A stretch of DNA of 17,634 nt from an uncultured Saprospiraceae bacterium (GTDB lineage Bacteria > Bacteroidota > Bacteroidia > Chitinophagales > Saprospiraceae). Shown piece by piece: positions 12,786-17,634 of this stretch; position 1 is the first letter of the stretch; each line of letters begins with the position of its first letter. Made by a program: the position numbers and the translations under genes. The stretch covers positions 1 to 17,634 of the forward strand of contig CALCMV010000193.1 in the NCBI GenBank assembly GCA_937967535.1, given 5' to 3'. The notes beneath the pieces are model-generated. The model was not told the DNA's origin and ran no database searches. It saw nothing but the letters and a program-made list of their open reading frames with translations.

Positions 12786-14885
12786 TCAATTTTTCTTCTC
12801 ATCAGGATACTCAATCCGCACATGATGAATACTCTTCAACAGCTTTTTCAAAACGCCTTTGCAAATTTCCAACTCACTAAAACTTAGATTACAATCCGTG
12901 AATTGTTGTTGTTTAATTTTTCCCGAAACGATATTATCCACCAAATCATTGATAGTCTGTTCGGTGGGTTGCTTGATGCTTTTGGCGGCAGCTTCTACCG
13001 AGTCAGCAACCATCAGTATGGCTTGTTCTTTGGTCTGCGGTTTAGGTCCGGGATAGCGGAATTGGCTTTCGTCAGTTTCCTCATCAGGATACTTTTCGAG
13101 ATGTTGTCTGTAAAAATACTCTACGCGGGTAGTGCCGTGATGCGTGCTGATAAAATTCGTAATAATTTCGGGCAGTCCCGCTTTTTTTGCCATTTTTTCG
13201 CCTTCGGTGATGTGTTCGATGATGGCTTTGGCACTCTCAAGGTCAGAAGTGTCGTCGTGTGGATTGCCGTTGTTTTGATTTTCGATGAAATTGAGCGGAT
13301 GCAGCGTCTTGCCAATGTCGTGATAGAGGGCAGCGACTTTGACCAAGAGTGCATTGGCATTGATGGCTTTGGCGGCGGCTTCGGAGAGGTTTGCTACTTG
13401 CAGTGAATGTTGGAGTGTGCCGGGGGCTTTGATGGACATATCGCGCAGTAGTGGCTTGTCCAAATCCGTGAGTTCGACGAGCGTAATTTCGGAAGTAAAA
13501 CCAAAAATGCGTTCCAATAAAGGTATCAAAGGATAAGCCAATAAGGTAAGAAACACATTCACCAATAAACAAATATGAACCAACCCGTGCGGACGAAATC
13601 CAAGGTTCATAATCGAGCCTTCTTTGATAAGCGATAATCCGAAAAATGCCAAGCTGTAAACCAACAAGATATAAAGCATCGAGCGGAAGAAAAGATTCAT
13701 ATAGCGGGTGCGTACATTGGCAAGTATAGCCACGATTCCGGCAAGGATTTGTACAAAAGTAAACTCATAACCTAATGGCGATAAAAAGCTGGCTATCAAC
13801 ACAATAACAATGTGTGTAAAGAAAGCAAGTCGGGCATTATGAAAGTTTTTGATGACAACGGGGATAATGCAAAAAGGGATGGCATAAAGCAGCAAATTGA
13901 TACCCGATTTGACAGCAAGATAGACCACCAAACTAAAGACTACAATCCACATCAACACAAAAATCAACTGTCGAAAATCATCGAAAATATGCCGTTCATT
14001 CATTCGCAAAAAACCAACAAAAACGCTCATAATCAATGCCGTCAACAAGAAATAACCAAACAGCACCCAAAGCGGATTTTTTTCTTTGGTGATATTTTGT
14101 TCGTAAGCATTTTTGAGCGATAGCAATTGTTGGTTGATTTCGCCTGTGATGATGTTGCCTTTGTACACAATCACGTCGCCCTGTCGCACGATGTCGCGCG
14201 AAGGCGTGATTTTGTCGCTTTTTTCTTCTTTATAATGTTTTTCGGTTTGCACTTCATCGTAGATAATATTTGGAATGAGCGACTCCTGCAAAGGTCCGGT
14301 CAGAAAACCGGGCATTGCCAAGCCACTTTCGGGTAGTGTATCAATGATAAATTCGGTGGCTTTTCGATTGTCATAAAAATTTTGTGCAGGTGTTTCTACC
14401 GTATTTTTGTGAGTGACTCTGATTTTGAATAGATTGCCGCGATTTTGATGTTCGGGAATGAGGTCAATGACACCTCTTTCATACAAATTACTCAAAACAA
14501 CGCGCCCGAATTGTTTGTAATTATTCTGATTTTCAATGACTTCTATGAAAGTGGAATCATCTCCCGATGCAATTATTTTTTTGGCAAATAATTGCTGAAA
14601 TCTATTCAAACCATCTTCCGTTTTTTGAGGTTCGCGCTTGTAGTAGGGGCTAAATTCGGCATCAAAAATCTCCGTTTCCTGCTTGATTTCCGTATCCGAT
14701 TTTAAAATTGCAAAATCAAAGGGTGCTTTCAAATCATCGTACATCCACCGTTGCCCTTCTTCAAAATTATATTGAAATTTGGCATGTTTTGGAAATAAAA
14801 AACTGATAAATACAACGACCAATCCTACCAATAGATATTTGAAAAAGGTCGGTACAGTTTGTAATATTTGTTGTGTTCTGCTCAT
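12786..14885 (-). CDS. pgpH: 7TM-HD family c-di-AMP phosphodiesterase, PgpH type
   Basis: A 699-residue membrane protein. One N-terminal membrane helix (FKYLLVGLVVVFISFLF, about 15-31) is followed by a large extracytoplasmic 7TMR-HDED domain (about 35-270) with DIVRQGDVIVYKG. Next comes a bundle of about seven membrane helices (about 270-465), then a cytoplasmic HD domain. Metal ligands are visible as LQHS (His493), YHDIGK (His522/Asp523), HHG (582-584) and VADSVEAA (Asp628). This order is that of PgpH in Listeria, which hydrolyses cyclic di-AMP to pApA. I start at the ATG at 14885 (MSRTQQILQTVPTFFKYLLV). The frame is open for 20 more codons, but those are encoded by a heptamer array. It appears to be a single-gene unit. 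No cyclase or c-di-AMP receptor is in the window. Confidence 0.92.
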   Translation of the reverse strand: MSRTQQILQTVPTFFKYLLVGLVVVFISFLFPKHAKFQYNFEEGQRWMYDDLKAPFDFAILKSDTEIKQETEIFDAEFSPYYKREPQKTEDGLNRFQQLFAKKIIASGDDSTFIEVIENQNNYKQFGRVVLSNLYERGVIDLIPEHQNRGNLFKIRVTHKNTVETPAQNFYDNRKATEFIIDTLPESGLAMPGFLTGPLQESLIPNIIYDEVQTEKHYKEEKSDKITPSRDIVRQGDVIVYKGNIITGEINQQLLSLKNAYEQNITKEKNPLWVLFGYFLLTALIMSVFVGFLRMNERHIFDDFRQLIFVLMWIVVFSLVVYLAVKSGINLLLYAIPFCIIPVVIKNFHNARLAFFTHIVIVLIASFLSPLGYEFTFVQILAGIVAILANVRTRYMNLFFRSMLYILLVYSLAFFGLSLIKEGSIMNLGFRPHGLVHICLLVNVFLTLLAYPLIPLLERIFGFTSEITLVELTDLDKPLLRDMSIKAPGTLQHSLQVANLSEAAAKAINANALLVKVAALYHDIGKTLHPLNFIENQNNGNPHDDTSDLESAKAIIEHITEGEKMAKKAGLPEIITNFISTHHGTTRVEYFYRQHLEKYPDEETDESQFRYPGPKPQTKEQAILMVADSVEAAAKSIKQPTEQTINDLVDNIVSGKIKQQQFTDCNLSFSELEICKGVLKKLLKSIHHVRIEYPDEKKN

Positions 14886-14890
14886 TAAAC

Positions 14891-14918
14891 GGTGGACGGT
14901 GGATGGTAGATGGTGGAC
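14891..14918 (+). repeat. Heptamer array in the pgpH leader
   Basis: Units GGTGGAC, GGTGGAT, GGTAGAT, GGTGGAC, starting 6 bases upstream of the chosen pgpH start codon (minus strand) and open in the pgpH frame. Confidence 0.88.
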
Positions 14919-15071
14919 GGCATAACCAACACCAAACCAAGCCATTATTGATTAATATGAATTTTCAAGACTGCAATATCTTGAATTATTTTGACAAACC
15001 GAAATGGAAAACGCTGGACGGAAGTTGTGCGGTTTACAGTATATCTTAATTTTCTTTTACGATAATTGAGT

Positions 15072-15098
15072 TTTCGTGTGCTTAGTGCGCTTCGTGGT
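15072..15098 (+). repeat. Short GTG-rich tandem repeat (period 9)
   Basis: Units TTTCGTGTG, CTTAGTGCG, CTTCGTGGT. The wording resembles the 8-bp-period CTTTGTGN repeats at 9600-9623 and 9665-9688, so the three stretches seem to be one family. Confidence 0.5.
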
Positions 15099-15182
15099 TC
15101 ATAGCATTACATCCAAACATGCTCTTAATTCCTGATACTAATAAATGGTTGGACTGAACTAAGCGACACTTTTAATTATTTA

Positions 15183-15242
15183 TTTAAACTTAAACTTATT
15201 CTTATTCTTATTCTTATTCTTATTCTTAAACTTAAACTTAAT
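15183..15242 (+). repeat. Hexanucleotide tandem repeat (CTTATT)n
   Basis: Ten six-base units: TTTAAA, CTTAAA, CTTATT five times (15195-15224), CTTAAA twice, CTTAAT. It is a simple-sequence tract with a homogeneous core and variant edges, lying immediately beside MITE-like copy B. Confidence 0.92.
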
Positions 15243-15357
15243 AATGTGTTCACCAATTTTGAATGATAAAAAATATTTAATTTATTAATTAATAATTATC
15301 AATAAAAAACAAAGTAAAATTTAGGTTAATTTATAATTCAAAATTTGGCGAAAACAA
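15243..15357. mobile_element. MITE-like element, copy B (about 105-115 bp)
   Basis: The left end is AATGTGTTCACCAATTTTGA and the right end, on the minus strand, is CATTGTTTTCGCCAAATTTT, giving inverted repeats of about 20 bp with a few mismatches and a one-base indel. The core inverted repeats are 15249-15264 and 15336-15352. The interior is AT-rich with no ORF. It shares both ends and the CAAAAAACAAAGTAAAATTT-like interior block with copy A at 12464-12731. Confidence 0.65.
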
Positions 15358-15429
15358 TGTAGCAAAATACAGGCTTTATTTATTTGCGAAAAACATTCAC
15401 GATAAATAGAACAGACTAATAACTATTCG

Positions 15430-15437
15430 TACCTTCG
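15430..15437 (+). promoter_or_regulatory. Possible -7 box of slyD
   Basis: TACCTTCG followed by CA matches the Bacteroidota -7 box with one mismatch, about 90 bases before the ATG at 15528. No TTG occurs at the right distance upstream. Confidence 0.25.
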
Positions 15438-15527
15438 CAAGCAATTTTTAAGTAAATTCAGATTTCAGCTTAACAAAAGATTGATTATCATGTTTTTATG
15501 AAAAAATAATTTTAAACTTATTTCGTT

Positions 15528-16034
15528 ATGATAATTAGTGAAAATAAGGTCGTTGCCTTGAGTTATACCCTACGCGACGGAAGTGCAGAGGGGCATATCG
15601 TGGAAGCAACAGAAGAAAATAATCCACTGACTTTTTTGTATGGTGCAGAGATGATGCTACCTTCTTTTGAGGCGAATATATCGGAAATGGAAGCTGGAAG
15701 TGATTTTAGTTTTCTGCTGAAAGCGGCAGAGGCTTACGGCGAATTTGACCCGAAAGCAGTAATTGAAGTGAGCAAACAAAATTTTGCGGTAGATGGTGTG
15801 ATTAATGAAGAATTGATTCAATTGGGCAAACCTGTTATTATGCAAGATGAAAACGGACACCGTTTGCAAGCAAAGATTATAGGTGTTACGGCAGATATGG
15901 TAAAATTAGATTTTAACGCGCCAATGGCAGGAAAAGACCTACATTTTACGGGAAAAATACTAACAGTACGCGAAGCTACCGAATCCGAAATCGCACATAG
16001 GCATGTACACGGTCCGGGCGGGCATCAGCATTAG
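15528..16034 (+). CDS. slyD: SlyD-like FKBP-type peptidyl-prolyl cis-trans isomerase
   Basis: A 168-residue protein with the SlyD layout. An FKBP half (VALSYTLRDGSAEG, then LTFLYGAEMMLPSFEANISEMEAGSDF) is interrupted by an insert-in-flap chaperone domain (EAYGEFDPKAVIEVSKQNFA to about 130). It then returns to the FKBP fold (NAPMAGKDLHFTGKILTVREATESEIAHRHVHG). The end is His-rich (HRHVHGPGGHQH), shorter than the metal-binding tail of E. coli SlyD but able to bind metal in principle. It catalyses prolyl isomerisation and has chaperone activity in the cytoplasm. Its TAG stop (16032-16034) is formed by two bases of the TTA flanking the MITE and the first G of that element; before insertion the stop would have been TAA at the same codon. 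Confidence 0.93.
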   Translation: MIISENKVVALSYTLRDGSAEGHIVEATEENNPLTFLYGAEMMLPSFEANISEMEAGSDFSFLLKAAEAYGEFDPKAVIEVSKQNFAVDGVINEELIQLGKPVIMQDENGHRLQAKIIGVTADMVKLDFNAPMAGKDLHFTGKILTVREATESEIAHRHVHGPGGHQH

Positions 16035-16185
16035 AGCATGTTTAAATTTTTTCAAACTGATAATCAACAGTTTATGGTTTTGGCGAGACATCAAAGAGGG
16101 AGTTTATAGGGATAAATGACCGATTTGATGTGAAGCCAAGTTCATAAAATGTTGGTTATCAGGCAGAAAAAATTTAAACATGCTC
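16034..16185. mobile_element. 152-bp foldback MITE with 20-bp perfect TIRs and a TTA duplication
   Basis: The terminal inverted repeats GAGCATGTTTAAATTTTTTC (16034-16053) and its exact complement (16166-16185) are 20 bp without mismatch. The arms go on pairing inward: from 16057, 31 of 39 positions match the minus-strand arm, so nearly the whole element folds on itself. TTA flanks it on both sides (16031-16033, 16186-16188), as a 3-bp target-site duplication would. GAG tips and a TNA target are features of some IS5-family (IS1031-group) elements, which may have supplied the transposase; that link is inference. There is no ORF. It lies tail-to-tail between slyD and the HAD phosphatase and could serve as a bidirectional terminator. 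Confidence 0.85.
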
Positions 16186-16770
16186 TTAATAGTGTTTTGG
16201 TGTTGTAGTGTCCTTGTGTTGTGGTTTTTTTGATAAAAAACTGACTATATCGTATAGTTTTTTGCAGTATAAATCAATTGGTAAACGCTTTGCTGCGGCT
16301 GCATCTTCGGCTTTTGTTTGGATAAAAATGGTTTTCATACCCAGTCTCAACCCAAACTCCATATCTGTGACCGAATCACCTACCATAATGGATTTTTCAA
16401 AATCGATCTCAGGAAAATCACTTTGGGCTTGGGCTGCCATGCCTGTGTTTGGTTTGCGACATTCAGGATTATTTTCCGCTAAAAAAGGGCAATAATAAAT
16501 CGCGTCTATACGTCCGCCTGATTGCTCGATTCGTGTTTGCATATGTGCATGTATGCCTGAAAGTTGGGCTTCGGTCATCAAGCCTTTTCCGATACCTTGT
16601 TGGTTGGTCACGACAATGATTTTACCAAAAATTTCCGAGCAATAACGCACCGCTTCCCATACGCCTTCTATAAATTCAAATTCCTCAATATCAGTCACAT
16701 ACGCATCGAGAATCCTATGATTAATCACCCCATCTCTATCCAAAAACAGCGTCCACGAATCGTCCACCAT
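16186..16770 (-). CDS. HAD-IIIA phosphatase, GmhB/histidinol-phosphatase type
   Basis: A HAD-superfamily IIIA phosphatase. From the ATG at 16770 (MVDDSWTLFLDRDGVINHR) it has 194 residues and the nucleophile is Asp11, as in E. coli GmhB. Motif I is DRDGVIN, motif II VVTNQQGIGKG, motif III the Lys in CRKPNTGM, and motif IV VGDSVTDMEFG. GmhB removes the 7-phosphate of heptose 1,7-bisphosphate for LPS or S-layer heptose; histidinol phosphatase is the close alternative. The Zn-binding loop is shortened to CPFLAENNPEC, with only two cysteines where GmhB has Cys-x-His...Cys-x-Cys, so zinc is probably not bound. In-frame ATGs at 16803 and 16833 exist; the latter would overlap the upstream gene by 11 bp. 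No other heptose genes are nearby. The TAA stop coincides with the TTA flanking the MITE. Confidence 0.85.
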   Translation of the reverse strand: MVDDSWTLFLDRDGVINHRILDAYVTDIEEFEFIEGVWEAVRYCSEIFGKIIVVTNQQGIGKGLMTEAQLSGIHAHMQTRIEQSGGRIDAIYYCPFLAENNPECRKPNTGMAAQAQSDFPEIDFEKSIMVGDSVTDMEFGLRLGMKTIFIQTKAEDAAAAKRLPIDLYCKKLYDIVSFLSKKPQHKDTTTPKHY

Positions 16771-16822
16771 CCAATCCCCGCATAGAGGAGTGTTTGCTTG
16801 CATCTCGTCGTTTCGACCTGTT

Positions 16823-17395
16823 TTACCGCCCACCGTCTTGCTCTTTTAATTTGACTTTTACATCGTGATTGATGCGTAGAAATTCGACCATATTGAGGAG
16901 ATTTTGTTTTTGTTCGGCAGAGTCAATTTGCAGTTCATAGGTATGTTCTTTATTGCCCATAGGAATGGTCATAAAATTGCCGCCTTGCACTTTGCCGGGC
17001 TTAAATTCCTGCCCTTCGGGGAGTTTTTTAAGGTCAAAACGAATTTCGTCCAATACCTCCTGTGGGATTTTATAGACTTCACCTTTATCTTTTATATATA
17101 AAGTTTCTTCATCAAAATACACCTTTCCTGCCGCCACACGCTTTTTACGAAATATCTGAATCAACATCGGCAACACAAATAAAGCCAATACTGCCAATAT
17201 CAAAGCATAGATCATTTGCGCCCAATCGCTCATATCCGCGAGTTTGAGCAAATTGTCAATGATACCAATTTTTCCATCGCTAAAATAATCAAAAGCCCCT
17301 AAACCCAACAAGCCCGCTGCCGCCAAACCTATCATTACCCAACGTCTGTTGACGGTACGTGTTTCGATTAAGTCTGATTTAAATTCAAATTTCAT
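16823..17395 (-). CDS. Two-TM membrane protein with a cytoplasmic PH-like domain, function unknown
   Basis: A 190-residue protein I cannot assign to a named family. After a charged N-terminus (MKFEFKSDLIETRTVNRR) there are two hydrophobic segments, WVMIGLAAAGLLGLGAFDYF (about 19-38) and MIYALILAVLALFVLPMLIQ (about 61-80). Positive residues follow (FRKKR), so both termini are likely cytoplasmic. The rest (about 86-190) alternates predicted strands, such as VYFDEETLYIKDKGEVYKI and HTYELQID, with a final helix (EQKQNLLNMVEFLRIN). This resembles YcxB-like or bacterial PH-like domains, but that is only a fold-level guess. It lies just upstream of the HAD gene on the same strand and probably shares its transcript. 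Confidence 0.75.
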   Translation of the reverse strand: MKFEFKSDLIETRTVNRRWVMIGLAAAGLLGLGAFDYFSDGKIGIIDNLLKLADMSDWAQMIYALILAVLALFVLPMLIQIFRKKRVAAGKVYFDEETLYIKDKGEVYKIPQEVLDEIRFDLKKLPEGQEFKPGKVQGGNFMTIPMGNKEHTYELQIDSAEQKQNLLNMVEFLRINHDVKVKLKEQDGGR

Positions 17396-17515
17396 GCGGC
17401 GAAGATAAGGAAAATTTCAAGTTCAAGAACAAGAATCAAGCGCAAATGCGCCGTCAGGCTGAATGTCTTAGAGTTTTTTTTAAACTGTAAATGATTTACC
17501 AATTATACTGTAAAC

Positions 17516-17555
17516 GGGGTTCATTCGGAAAATATCAGTTTTCCGAATGAACCCC
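17516..17555. repeat. Perfect 17-bp stem-loop
   Basis: GGGGTTCATTCGGAAAA (17516-17532) and its exact complement TTTTCCGAATGAACCCC (17539-17555) are separated by the six-base loop TATCAG. An outer pair CTGTAAA (17509-17515) / TTTACAG (17566-17572) extends the fold with an internal loop. No T-tract follows on either strand. It could terminate a transcript entering from beyond the window, or be two abutting ends of a mobile element. The rest of 17396-17634 shows no gene. Confidence 0.8.
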
Positions 17556-17634
17556 TAATGACTGCTTTACAGGCTGACCGCGAATACCGTACAGGCGAAT
17601 TCATTCACCATATAAAAATAAATAAAATTCGTAT

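Larger units (their letters stand above)
14886..15527. other. 642-bp divergent intergenic region between pgpH and slyD
   Basis: It contains, in order, the heptamer array (14891-14918), a 9-bp-period repeat (15072-15098), a 15-base match to a MITE end (15115-15129), a hexamer array (15183-15242), MITE-like copy B (15243-15357) and a possible slyD promoter (15430-15437). Segments 14946-15060 and 15130-15180 show nothing recognisable. No RNA gene or ORF of note is visible. Confidence 0.7.

Noticed and set aside
12903..13406. 167-codon open frame on the plus strand
   Set aside because: It is antisense to the conserved HD domain of PgpH, with no motif of its own.
14886..14945. 20-residue N-terminal extension of PgpH (MAWFGVGYAVHH...)
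   Set aside because: It is largely translated heptamer repeat; MSRTQQILQ at 14885 leads directly to the first membrane helix.
15183..15242. CRISPR-like array
   Set aside because: The repeats are contiguous 6-bp units with no spacers and no cas genes nearby; this is simple-sequence DNA.

Overview
The window looks like a chromosomal piece of an AT-rich member of the Bacteroidota. The evidence is a secreted protein with a type IX secretion (Por) C-terminal sorting domain, several candidate Bacteroidota -7 promoter boxes (TAnnTTTG), little sign of Shine-Dalgarno sites, and Bacteroidota-looking proteins throughout. I see no transposase, integrase, CRISPR array, tRNA or rRNA. I cannot name a genus.

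Layout. 1-7058 is all on the minus strand. Read in the direction of transcription it runs: GT-A glycosyltransferase, PAPS-type sulfotransferase and GT4 glycosyltransferase (each pair overlapping by ATGA), then a nucleotide-sugar dehydrogenase, a GalE-type epimerase, an Rpn-family PD-(D/E)XK nuclease and the 5' part of tatA, which is cut by the window edge. The first five read as a segment of a surface-polysaccharide locus that probably makes a sulfated, uronic-acid-containing glycan. 7512-9548 (+) is a secreted endonuclease I with a T9SS tail. It converges on an acyl-CoA dehydrogenase (9751-10905, -). A second GT4 glycosyltransferase (11022-12128, -) follows a small helix-turn-helix ORF. Next come a PgpH-type 7TM-HD c-di-AMP phosphodiesterase (12786-14885, -), a SlyD-like peptidyl-prolyl isomerase (15528-16034, +), a HAD-IIIA phosphatase (ending at 16186, -) and a two-TM membrane protein (16823-17395, -).

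The genes themselves are mostly ordinary. The unusual part is the DNA between them, and in one case inside a gene. (1) Heptanucleotide tandem repeats of varying sequence but constant 7-bp period occur at about eight places. Several form inverted pairs that bracket AT-rich foldbacks (2320-2639, 9539-9753, more weakly 3941-4055). One array lies inside the coding region of the GT4 gene at 11568-11595, where loss or gain of a unit would shift the frame. (2) A 152-bp foldback MITE with perfect 20-bp terminal inverted repeats sits between slyD and the HAD gene, flanked by TTA/TTA. Removing it restores a TTAA in which the two convergent stop codons overlap, and both stop codons survive the insertion. 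(3) A second MITE-like family (ends resembling TTCGCCAAATTTTGAAT) has three copies, one of which carries a nested insertion.

I found no convincing new enzymatic or defence system. The most novel material is this repeat biology.
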